Below, piece by piece: positions 37,101-46,366 of a stretch of 64,000 nt of DNA; position 1 is the stretch's first letter, and every line of letters begins with the position of its first letter. The notes under the pieces were generated by a model, which had not been told where the DNA came from, did no database searches, and was given only the letters and a program-made list of their open reading frames with translations. Both the position numbers and the translations under genes were made by a program. Source of the DNA: Mesostigma viride (taxonomy: Eukaryota; Streptophyta; Mesostigmatophyceae; Mesostigmatales; Mesostigmataceae); assembly GCA_009746045.1 (NCBI GenBank), contig RPFO01000310.1:3788661-3852660 (forward strand), written 5' to 3'.

Positions 37101-40100
37101 TATGGTGGGGTCACGCATCATGTGTGACAGTGTCATGTCATATGCCACTTCCCAATCCACATCATCACACTCAGGCAACACTTGGCAGACAGAAGGTAAC
37201 AGGAAACCATTTGTGAAAAATGGTGAGGGTAGCTTACAGGAGTCTCCCTGGTCTGCCGCCCCCGCGCGGTTGTAGCGCCCTGGCGTGTTCTTGTTGTGCC
37301 TGGGAGCCGTGCAGCGCGCTCCTGCTGCAATGGGGTGACGTGTTTTCCAGCATCCAGGACAAACATCAACGTCAGAACCATAGTCGGGTTTGCCCTTCCA
37401 GCAATCATCTTTTAGGTGCCCCTTACAAAGGCACCTAGTGCAATGTTTGGTGGGGTCATGAGGCAACCTCTTGTCCCCCCTGCTGGCTTAGCACCCCCTG
37501 GCTTGCTAGCTCCCCCACTTTGTTTTCTGTTTTTATTGTTATTGTTCTTTCCCCCCCCCTTGTTTCCACCTCCCCCACTTTTGTTGTTTTTGTTTTTATC
37601 CCCCCCATTACCGCCTTTACCTGGGCCACCAGCGACTGCATCTGCTTCTTGGAGAGCCCCGTACCTGAGGCTTCCTCCCCCTTTACCTGCTTCACCTTTA
37701 CATCCTTGGCTGCAGCAGCAAATGGCTCTAGGCATTGCTGCACATAGGCCATTGCCTTCCTGAAGTCCTCCCACTTATCCTTCAGACCTGCCAGTATGAC
37801 TGACAGGGTGGTAGGGTCCAGTTCTGCCTTTTGTAGCCATAGGTGTACTAGGTACTTGGCATTGAGCTTCTTCAGCTCCTCATCCCCCTCTATGTACATG
37901 ACATACTTTTTGTTGTCACTCACATAGTCACGCTTATTGACCTTATACGCCTCTATCCACTGGAAGCCCTTAAGTACTTCTAAGTGCTCCCCCGTGGTAA
38001 CAAGTGCCCTAAGGTCAACCATGAACTGCGCCCACAACACATTTTCTGCCACGTCTACCCCGCTGCTGGCACGCTTTTGGTACAATTGTACCAACTGCTG
38101 GATAGGCTTGGCAGATTGATGGATGGGTGTGGATGCACGTAGGGATGCAAACCAATCACGGACATTATCACTAGCATATGCATGTGACAACTTAAACAAC
38201 CACTCCCTAGCTTCGTCCTGGGTATGGCCCTCTGGCAAACCCGGAAACACTAGCTTGTCCTCTTTCTTTTTTGGATCAAACCTGGGCCTACTCAAGGCCA
38301 TGTTGGAGGTTGTGGTCGTTCCTGCAGGTGGCTGCTGCTGCTGCTGCTGCTGTTGCTGTTGCTGCTGATGCTGCTGCCGCTCCCCGCCCTCGTGACGTGT
38401 TGGTGCAGATTCCTGGGTGCCGTGTCCTCCCCTGCCCAGGTTGCCCCCCCTCTCTCCGTCATCCTCCCCCTCGTCCCTCCTGCGTTTTGGCTGTGGCGGG
38501 CATGCCTCCTCCGGTGCCCTTCGCTTTGCTGGCTTCAGCGAGGCCACCGTGTCTGCTAGCCTGCCATGCTCCGCCGGGGTGAGCTCCCTCCCCTCGTCCA
38601 GCATCTGCTGGGCCAGTTGGAGTTGCCTCCGGATGTCCTCCCGGTGCGACAATGTCGCTGGACCGGGTTCGCCCCGGTGCGTCACCCTGGTTCTTGCCGC
38701 TGTGCCATCTCGGTTTGAAATGGTATGCGTGGGCTGCGACAAGAAATGGTACAGTTGCTCGGTGGAAATGCGCTCATCCGGCATTAAACCAAATTCAGCT
38801 CTTACCGCCTCCCCCATGCATCCCCTCACAGCAGCCTTCTTGATGTTCTTCGACATACGGCGTCGCTGCTTCAGCATACGCCTCTCCAGTCGGCCGACGC
38901 TTGCCTCCCAGATGGCCAGCTTCCGGCGGTAGCGCGCCTCGGCTTCCCTACGAGCCGGCCCCTGCAGTGGTGCCAACTCGGCGACCTTCCTGTATTTCCA
39001 GGACTTCATGTCGCGGGTGAGACGCTCACACCGCACCTTGGTGTGAGACATCTTCACCCTAATCCTCGCCGCGAGCGCCTCCGCCCTGTCGCGCTCTTGC
39101 TGCTCGCGCAGCTTCCTCTGCTCAATCGCCTCGCGCCTGCGCTGCTTCTTCGCCCTCTCCGCCTGGAAGACCTCCAGCCTCCGCTTGGCCTCCTTCTCGC
39201 GCTCCTGCATAGCTGGTGTCATCTCCACCAGGTCTTCAGCGTCCGAAGCCGACGGTCCCGTCAGGGAAAACTCTGACTCTTGTAGCACCCCGTCGATCTC
39301 CCGCGGGATCGTCTCAGACCTGCGAAGACGTTGAAAACAGCCAGGTCGCCCCGCCTGACCACCTCGTAGGTCGGCGAGGCCGGCCTCCTCAGGGCCGCTC
39401 GGACCCTGCAGCATCCTCCATCTGCGCTGCCCTCTCACGTGACCTCAGATCCAGCCTCCTCTCCTCCGCTGACTCCTGCTCAGCAATGCGACGTGCCAGT
39501 GCAGCGTCGGCTTCCACCTGCGCCGAGCGTGCCTCACCTGCCGATGAGGGCTGCATGCCAAACAGGCCGAGAGAGCTGGACTCGGACTCCTCGCCCGACT
39601 CCCCGCCAGTCTTCTCACCCGACGAGGTGACGCCCGGCCCCGCACCACATGGTGCATATGGCGGACCCCGCGGAGCACGTGCCACCACCGGCGTCGAACC
39701 CCTCACCCTACGCATTAGTGGAATGCGCACCACTTCCTGCACGACATCCCTATACGACGGGTCATCCTCCTCGATGTCATCCGGGTGCGTCTCGTCCCGG
39801 GTGTTCCGGTCCAGAATTTCCTGGCGCAAACTCGCCAAATCCGAATCGGACGTCCCCGAGTCGTCAGACATCGGGGACGAAGACGACTGATACTGCGTGA
39901 CTGATGGCGCCTCCTCGTCTGAGGAGGTCGCGCCCATCAGGGCCTTGCCCTTGTTGTTCGGAGTCTTGGGAGCCATTGATACAAAAAATGTAGGTGGAAA
40001 ATGAAGTGGGTTTTCGCGAAATAAACGCTTGAACGCTCGTCGTCTCTCACGCGTGTCCTCTTTTTTACCGGAGTTTTTTAATGCAAGTTATGGACACACT

Positions 40101-43100
40101 CAGCTGGAAATGCTTAGGCAGTGCCAAATGGCGTGTGTGTGAACGACGAGACACCTTGGCATTAGGATAGAATGGCACATATACTGCTGGTCAGCCGTCA
40201 ATTGCGGCTGACCAGACTTTGCGTAAGTTAAGCCTAACTTACTGATCCTGGACGGACTAGCCTATCAGTTACAACCTGATCTAGTCAGTCCTTACATGAC
40301 AACTACAGTCCCGGTACTGAGGTACCGGCTCATCACATACTGAGTCTAGCCACGTGTCCATGCCACGACTGCTCTAGTCCAGCACCGTCCCAGTACCCAC
40401 TTGGGCGCCGGCGGTGCTGGCACGTGTCCACTTAGGCTACAGGCGGGAGACTTAGACTAACTGCCACTCTAAGTTTTCTTTGGGTTTCAACAGAAACACA
40501 TATAGCCATCAAATGGACGCAGCCATTCCCAATGCCTTAAAAAAACTGTCAGATAACCTACTAGGACCCAAAGGTCACCTCACACATGTACAAGAGATGC
40601 ATTAAAAAGGCCCCATGTCTCAAGCATGGTTTCTTAACTGAGTGAGATGGGTGCTCAAGGCCCCAGCATGTCATGGTCATCCAAACAGGTGTCTCACCAA
40701 ATTTTATTCAATAAATAACACATTCATCATGTCCCAACTTTCTAGACCAGTGCTTCTCACTGTCAGAAAACTACCCAGCTGCCACTGCAGCCTTTCAGCT
40801 GTAGTATTAGGCAGGGGGTCATGGGCTAACATGTACAATGTGCCAGTCACTTCAGACTGTAACCAGGGTTCATCAACCCATACAAGACCTGGTACTGTGG
40901 TCCTGCTGCTTGTGGCACCTTGGTCAGTGCATCTGCAGCATTGTCTTTGTCCCTGACGTGGGCTTTAGACTCCAGGTACTTGCATTCCTGTTTTAGCACA
41001 ATCCAATCCAGGTCCGAGTGTACAGCCAAAGGATTGGCAAGGAAAGAGATGATAGATTGAGAGTCAGTCAGCAAATGTGCTTTCACTCCTGCAGAGCTAC
41101 CAGCCTGGTGTCGAAGCCAGACCAGCAAGTGATGAGCCGGTACCTCAGTACCGGGACTGTAGTTGTCATGTTAGGACTGACTAGATCAGGTTGTAACTGA
41201 TAGGCTAGTCCGTCCAGGATCAGTAAGTTAGGCTTAACTTACGCAAAGTCTGGTCAGCCGCAATTGACGGCTGACCAGCAGTATATGTGCCATTCTATCC
41301 TAATGCCAAGGTGTCTCGTCGTTCACACACACGCCATTTGGCACTGCCTAAGCATTTCCAGCTGAGTGTGTCCATAACTACCTCATGTATGCACCCGTGC
41401 TTCTCATGCTATCTACGTCCCCGCTAGAGTCAGAGAAGCCATGACGGGACACGCGAGGGGATACATGTATAGCATGAATTTAGTTTCCTATTTGTTGTTA
41501 GACTACGGCGCGATATAGCGTGCCAATTCAACATAAGAGGACAAGTTCCTTGCTCGCAGGGCTTGGTGAATGGGGGCGAGGCGGGGGGGGGGGGCGGTTG
41601 AATGGCTTACCTTACTGACCTGCAGTGCTGTAATGTACCATGGACTACCGCACGGTACAGGCGATCGCATCCTATCAGGAGTTGTGGGACACCCTGGACG
41701 ATCTTGACCAACACACCTGGGTGGTGGAGCCAGAGCGGCCGACCCGGTGCGACGTCTACCGCCGCATTGCGCTAGGTGGGTACTTATTGATGGTCTTTAT
41801 TTTACTTTGTATCTATTCATGGTGTTTATTATTTGGTACTGGTAATTTTACTGTTGCACATCTTGCCCCGCTTGACCCAAGTGTCCCTGGGTGCAGACGT
41901 ACCGTCCAGAGCTTGTTTGATGCGACACGCAAGGCCAGTTGCTGCTTTACCTCTTGGTGGCAGCATCTCACACCATGAAAATGGCCGGTGGGAGTTGGAC
42001 CATGAAAAGTACTTTTGTTAGAAGCAGCTAGGTTGTGGTATATTATTTAGTATAAGCTTGCAAAGTGCGCATTATCCTCTTATGCCGGGCTCGGAATGCT
42101 CCAGCTAACCTGCCAACATGCTGAGAGTGTTCCAAAAACTAGCTGCTTGCAAGAGCAGCATGTCCATTTGAGCTCAACAAGAGGGTATGGCGCTCGTATA
42201 ATGTAGTAAATGCTCGTGTTAGATCCCTTCTGCGAAGTAGGGGTCACTTCTTAAAACCCGGCGTAAAGTTAGGCAGCCGTACCCGCTGCACATGGGGTGA
42301 CAAAACAGTTTTAGCCCCGTGTGCTAAGTTGTCGGGATGAACCAGTCTGTCCGGTACAGAAACAGGCGGTACGGCTGCTAGCATCTTTTTAGCATGGCCG
42401 TACTAAATTTAATGCCCCCTCTTAATTAAATTCCGGACCTTGTCAATTTAGCTAGATCGACCAGTGGACGGGTCCACCAAAGAATGAAGTTAAGCTTACA
42501 GTTAGCAATTTAGTCGGGGTTTTAGGACCCCCACCAAATTTCATAAGGGGTCTATTGTGTATAGTATCTACACGTATAGAGATATAGATATCAGTATATC
42601 GTATTTGCTCCTATAGATATCAGTATATCGTATTTGCTCCTATCGTACTGGCCATGCATTGGACGTACACGCTCTTGGCCCTTGCTGTGCAAGCGGATGA
42701 TGCGCAAATGTGCGTTCTGTGCAAGTGTGCATGCTTGTCCTACCACGTGCATGACAGCTGCGTGTGCACGCTTCCTGGGACCGGTGTGCTGTGGACTCTG
42801 CGGATTCAAACCTCAGGTGGACACGCGTCCCTGCTGATCCATCTGAGCACGGAGAGACCGCGCGCGGCGCCAGAGTGAGTGAGACCCTCCTCTCCTTCGT
42901 ACGAACTACGGCAGATGCTTCCGCCGCGGACCTTGGTCGGGTATACCACTGTGTCCGGTAGTATACTCTCGCTAGGCCAGCTGCATGACAGCAACCCCTT
43001 GTTCGTAAGCCACAATGCCAGTGTGCCACGTATTCGTTTGGTACCACCTACCTACCTTTGGTCCTTTTGGTAGGTAGGTGTTTGCTGTCCTGTTGTGCTG

Positions 43101-45252
43101 GGGCACCAGGGAATGGTGCTTGTGCACTTCTTAGGTCTCCACCCTGTGGGACTGTCGGATCGCTGAGAGAGCAAAGACCGTTGGGATGCCAGAAGCGGAT
43201 GTGACGCGGCGGAATCCACAGCTCCAGGGGAGATGCAAGGATTGGCCCCCTTGGCCCATGGTGGTGGTGATGTAGAGGTGTCACTCTGGGGTGTGCTTGC
43301 TCCGTGCCGCTGACCCGGCTGTGTGCGTGCGTTCGGAATCTGCAGGTGCCGCTTCCTGGGGTCGGATGCCGCGGTCGGACGCCTCAAGGACAACCTGCAC
43401 AGCAACGCGCACAAGTGGTGAGGATGACATGGAGCGACAGGTGTCATGCGGGGTGCCACCGTTCTCTCTCCACTACGTGTGCTATATTTAGGATCAGATG
43501 GGTTGCTTGCTCCTCGCAAGTGTCCGTGTGTCCCACGCTACCTTATCAACTTTGAACGTGCTTGAAGGCTCTCCTGTCCAGTTGACATGAGCCAAGCAAG
43601 GGATACGTTCTGCGGACAGAGACAGCACTAGAAGCCTATTGTGTGGGCCTCTTGGATAGGTGCAACTGCTGATATTGGCAATGTTTTCACCCAAGTTAGT
43701 ACATTTCGAGAATCCAGGTTAGAAGGATGGCCAATAGTCCTATAGTAGGTAACTTTTGTCTTCATTGAAATGCTGCTTCCTGTTCATGGGTAGTGCCATC
43801 ATGAACTCACATGCCAACTCCTTGGAAACTGGTAACCCCTGCCACTTCTCGCGTTTGGTGGGTCCCACCATGTAAATGGTCCCCTGGTGTCCACCTTGCA
43901 ACCTCGGCCGACTCGAGCCTCAACCCAGGGACCCTGCCAAGCCTGTGCGCGCGAACCTGGAGGAGGTCCTGGGCACGACCTTCCCTCGCTTTGAACGCGG
44001 CAGCGAGGCGGCCGAGGACGTGAGCACCGAGTGCGGCATCTGCTACAGCTACCGCCTGCTGCCGCCCACAACCGGGGTGTCCGCAGCAGAGGCTACTGGG
44101 CCTGATGGGGCGCGCACTGCCCCCTTGAGCGCCCCTGGTGTTCTCACCAGGGAGGGTCCAGCGATGGCATCGGGCGCGCATGTTGTCGCTGCTGTAGCCG
44201 CGCTTCTGCCCGACCAGATGTGCGACAACGCGAGCTGTGGGCGGCCGTACCACCGAACGTGCCTCGTCGAATGGCTGCGCTCCGTCACATCCACGCGACA
44301 GTGAGTGGCGCCACGTATTATTGATGGGCTGCATGGTCTGCCGTGAAGGGTTGGGGAACATGGCCGGTGTTGGATTGGTATGGTTCATGGCGGGTGTGCG
44401 GGGCACGAGGTGGTGGCTTGGAGGTTTTGGTAGATGTGGGCCGAGGAGGGGGTACATTGCTGGGAGGTGTACAGCCGTTAAAGTGGGCAAGAAGCAGAGC
44501 AGGGGAAGCAAGCAGGAATGAGAGAAGGCGTGACGAGCAAAGCACACAAACTGAAAGAAGAAGGTAGAAGTATTGGAATCTGTTTATGGGGATGAGAAGC
44601 TCTGCCCTTGAGGCATGGCAGCCCGCCGGCTCAGCACACCTGCGCCTGCGGCTGACACATGTCAGAAATGCCGGTTTGCTAGCAGCAGACTAGTATATAA
44701 ACTACAAACAGGCCATGGAGAAGTGATCCGTGATGGCAGGCAGCCACATTATCCCAGCAAAGGCAGGCAGTGGACTGGACACTGGTTCATGTTAGGCAGA
44801 CACGGTCTGGCCCTTGTTATCAGCCCCATGACAGAGTAATAAGCCACGTGGTCCGGGGCCGCCCTAGAAGCAGTGTTCCTAGTAGCCGTGCGCAAGAAGC
44901 CGTGCGCAAGAAGCCGTGCGCAAGAAGCCGTGTGCAAGAGGAGGACCAAAACACGGAGTACTTCCCAGCCTGCTAGGGGCGTTGTGGAAAAGGTGGGCAG
45001 TTGGCCGGCACATGCCACGATATCCCCATCTCAGCCAGCGCTGGGCCAAGGGTGGTCCCCCAACGGACTGCTCGCTGGCCCACATGATGTTGCACGTCCA
45101 CACTGTTTAACAAATAATCGGCTGCTGACGGTGGTTTCGCATTGGCTTGCTGCGTGGTGTGCACATGCCGGCACTGCAGGTCCTTTGATATGCTTTTCGG
45201 TGTCTGCCCCTACTGCTCCCACCCCATCACTGTCCGGGCGTCGGCTAGTTAG
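22171..45252 (+). CDS. FANCL: FANCL, Fanconi anaemia E3 ubiquitin ligase
   Basis: RING-type E3 that monoubiquitinates FANCD2/FANCI in nuclear DNA crosslink repair. Twelve exons: 22171-22251, 23281-23490, 25994-26050, 26571-26642, 27717-27787, 28317-28395, 29525-29602, 41661-41775, 42817-42874, 43346-43417, 43929-44300, 45180-45252. All junctions are GT-AG and keep phase, giving 1338 nt, 445 residues plus TAG; human FANCL is 375. The N-terminal ELF part has [11 protein letters not shown] and [19 protein letters not shown]. The central double-RWD region has [22 protein letters not shown] and [14 protein letters not shown]. Then CRFLGSD and [15 protein letters not shown] precede the RING: CGIC, CDNASC, H and C in [10 protein letters not shown], then CPYCSHPI. 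All eight zinc ligands are present. Extra length is a linker in exon 2 and about 46 residues after CGIC. Intron 7 is 12 kb because of a transposon complex. The ATG is the first in the exon matching the family start. Confidence 0.95.
24625..25240. repeat. Degenerate tatatagtag repeats in FANCL intron 2
   Basis: Two clusters (24625-24692 and 25175-25240) are built from variants of tatatagta/gcatatagta. They lie about 500 bp apart in the intron. Confidence 0.7.
25625..25975. repeat. (ACC)n array ending 18 bp before a FANCL acceptor
   Basis: About 350 bp of ACC/CCA repeat with two cataacc interruptions. It ends next to the 3' splice site of exon 3 (acceptor AG at 25992-25993). Only cgtaacttggcaacag and a couple of bases separate array and exon, so any branch point is either that gtaac or upstream of the array. 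Confidence 0.95.
27810..28153. repeat. (GGGA)n array at the start of FANCL intron 5
   Basis: The donor at 27788 (gtgagtgg) is followed within about 25 bp by 340 bp of GGGA repeat with AGGAGGG variants. Confidence 0.95.
28574..29086. repeat. 64-bp minisatellite, eight copies, in FANCL intron 6
   Basis: Units start ctctatcggagactgcgtgg at 64-bp steps (28574, 28638 and so on up to 29022). They differ mainly at two positions (gatacgg/gatccgg and ggtttggg/ggttcggg), in a mixed order that suggests unequal exchange. No spacers are present. Confidence 0.95.
30168..30544 (+). repeat. LTR A (377 bp, 5' LTR of the outer element)
   Basis: It begins AGTTAGTC and ends CATAACT, so the termini are short inverted repeats. 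It is the same length as LTRs B and C. The ACCTC duplication lies immediately outside. Confidence 0.9.
30654..32315 (+). pseudogene. gag fragment of the outer copia-like element
   Basis: The frame starts ATG ([15 protein letters not shown]) and runs 420 codons to a TGA at 31914-31916. It is acidic and Ser-rich first, then a long charged coiled-coil ([17 protein letters not shown] and on), then basic. The minus-strand copy has TCA in place of this TGA, so the stop is secondary. Similarity continues past the stop through a [15 protein letters not shown] and poly-Gln segment and breaks off at about 32315. No RT or integrase follows in this copy. Confidence 0.8.
32316..32974 (+). pseudogene. Trapped GIY-YIG nuclease fragment, cut by LTR B
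   Basis: An open frame from about 32618 reads [20 protein letters not shown], a Cys/His patch ([16 protein letters not shown]), then [20 protein letters not shown] and [12 protein letters not shown]. This has the GIY half, the YVG half and the following Arg and His of a GIY-YIG endonuclease. The frame runs on into LTR B and stops at 33029-33031 within it. GIY-YIG domains occur in Penelope-like retroelements, organellar introns and repair enzymes; a Penelope-type origin fits the retroelement setting but no reverse transcriptase remains. 32316-32600 is of unknown origin. Confidence 0.65.
32975..33351 (-). repeat. LTR B (377 bp, 3' LTR of the full minus-strand element)
   Basis: It is the exact-length inverse of LTR A and differs from LTR C at four positions by eye. 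A purine tract (read on minus, aaagtggg) lies just inside, as expected for plus-strand priming. Confidence 0.9.
33734..35799 (-). pseudogene. Protease-like segment, copia-type reverse transcriptase and RNase H
   Basis: The minus-strand frame begins with a retropepsin-like stretch [16 protein letters not shown], where the usual DTG reads DTQ. It then has the copia-type [15 protein letters not shown] (first catalytic Asp) and [18 protein letters not shown], where the usual YVDD is HGDD. The RNase H region follows ([38 protein letters not shown]). The frame ends NPGYSLK. RT after integrase marks the Ty1/copia order. It is out of frame with the integrase part upstream. Confidence 0.85.
35797..37466 (-). 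pseudogene. Zinc knuckle and integrase of the copia-like element, two frames
   Basis: 37466-36735 starts with a CX2CX4HX4C knuckle ([14 protein letters not shown]), then the integrase zinc-binding H...H...CEQC ([23 protein letters not shown]) and GDVIHVV with the first core Asp. A one-base frame change at about 36760 continues in 36771-35797 with [20 protein letters not shown], the core Glu region. Then comes a [14 protein letters not shown] segment like the GPY/F module. Integrase joins retroelement cDNA to the host chromosome. The frame break makes this copy inactive as read. Confidence 0.82.
37456..39976 (-). pseudogene. gag of the full minus-strand element, frameshifted
   Basis: It starts ATG at 39976 with the same [15 protein letters not shown] as the plus copy. 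A one-base deletion at about 39406-39410 (gctgcaggg against gctgcaaggg in the plus copy) breaks the frame. The second frame continues through the coiled-coil, a poly-Gln run and a capsid-like helical region ([28 protein letters not shown]). Past about 37680 the reading moves again into a Gly/Asn/Lys-rich linker leading to the zinc knuckle. Confidence 0.8.
40086..40462 (-). repeat. LTR C (377 bp, shared by two minus-strand bodies)
   Basis: It is the 5' LTR of the body at 33352-40085 and at the same time the 3' LTR of the truncated body to its right, since a polypurine-like tract and RNase H sequence directly adjoin it at 40463. This is a tandem LTR-body-LTR-body arrangement. Five stem-loops tile it (see findings). 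Confidence 0.88.
40463..41128 (-). pseudogene. Second truncated copy of the element's RNase H end
   Basis: This is nearly identical to 33352-34018. The minus frame 41128-40847 gives [20 protein letters not shown] and on to NPGYSLK. It is cut at 41128, where it joins LTR D through the shared bases gtgat. Confidence 0.88.
41129..41379 (+). repeat. LTR D (truncated, last 251 bp)
   Basis: It corresponds to LTR A 30294-30544 with one visible difference. It ends CATAACT followed by the ACCTC target duplication, so it is the right end of the outer element. Confidence 0.88.
44884..44940 (+). repeat. Short tandem repeat in the last FANCL intron
   Basis: Four copies of a 15-bp unit (agccgtgcgcaagaa), the last slightly changed. 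Confidence 0.85.
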
Positions 45253-45950
45253 TCTTACCAGTGCAAATTCAGCACTGATGCAGGAACCGATTAACACTGG
45301 AATAACCCTGACTGGGTAGCACAATCAAGCTGATTGGTGATGTGCTTCGGTTTAGAAGTGGCTGCTTTCCACATAGTGTAGCATACAGGTATGATTAGGA
45401 TACAGTTACTTATGATGCACAACAACTCACGAGGGTTATTCAGTTGCCGACGTCAACCATGCCAGGGTCGCTGGCTAGTAGATGACGTGGCAGCAGGACA
45501 AGTCAGCCCAGCCAAGCGGCGCCAGCTGTGCTGATGTGTTCTATCGCTTGTCCGTTGGAGTGTGTCCACACTCCACCCTGCCCCGTGGCGCCCCCGTGGG
45601 GGGACCAGCCTGGGAGCAGAGGAGTCAATTGATCCTTGATCTGTTTCCGTTTTCATCCGCGATGCAAACCGGCTATCCATGTGTGGTGGCCAAACAGTCC
45701 CCAGATCAATGTCATGGTACATCGCAGGCTCCACATAGCCGGATTAACTGATTAGGCGGGCATGGGTGAGCACAGTAAATGTTACGTTTGACGCTGCTTT
45801 GATAATAATAATAATAATAATAATAATATTATAATAATATAACAATAACAACAACAATAATAATAATAATAAGCGTTACTTCGCGGATGACAGTGCTTTG
45901 CAGATCCTTTCAAATTGCTACGCAAAAGAAAGGGGTATCTAGACATTAAC
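45253..45950. other. 3' flank of FANCL
   Basis: No further gene was recognised. An AT-rich (ATA/AAT) run lies at 45798-45873. FANCL transcript termination should lie here, but no clear polyadenylation signal was assigned. Confidence 0.5.
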
Positions 45951-46240
45951 TAATTAATTAGGAACATAACTCCGCTGGGAGTATATGTAGCACATAGCCC
46001 TTGAGACGGGGGCATATGGCGCCTATAATACATTCTAAGCTACTTCCTGCAAGGGTGGGAATGTAAACGACACTTGCTCTAGGTGCACCAGGGCACCTGC
46101 ACCCCCCAGAGTCTCGGGCAACACCCAGCTAAGGGGAGCCCGTCATAGGGAGGAAAGATCAGCATAGCTATACGAGGGCTAGAGCGTGGCATCTCAGCAG
46201 AGAGCAACTCTCTGCATGGGCACAGCATAACTAGATAAAG
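45951..46240 (-). mobile_element. Inverted copy of the L1-like long 3' untranslated segment
   Basis: This is the reverse of 14225-14500: it contains gtagcacatagccc, the gggggcatatggc piece, gggtgggaatgtaa, aggtgcaccagggcacc and gctagagcgtggcatct. Its hairpin at 45964-45988 has outer stem ACATA/TATGT. Confidence 0.75.
45964..45988. repeat. Hairpin tail copy with ACATA/TATGT outer stem
   Basis: ACATA-actcc, loop gct, gggagta-TATGT. The outer stem differs from other copies on both sides yet still pairs. Confidence 0.7.
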
Positions 46241-46366
46241 CTACCTAGGCATCATCTGGAGTGTGGCACATCATAGGCACACATGTACATGGCTAAATAA
46301 TCCTCGTACGTGAATCAGCGGGTATAGAGCCTGTAGGAGGCTTACATGTACATGGCCACGGTCTAA

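Larger units (their letters stand above)
30163..41384. mobile_element. Nested copia-like LTR retrotransposon complex in FANCL intron 7
   Basis: ACCTC at 30163-30167 and again at 41380-41384 looks like a 5-bp target duplication around the whole complex. From left to right it holds LTR A (plus), a plus-strand gag fragment, a foreign piece with a GIY-YIG frame and LTR B (minus). A full minus-strand element body, LTR C (minus), a second truncated minus-strand 3' body and a 5'-truncated LTR D (plus) follow. The four LTR copies differ by only about 1 per cent by eye, so the activity was recent. The complex is almost the whole of a 12-kb intron. Confidence 0.85.
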
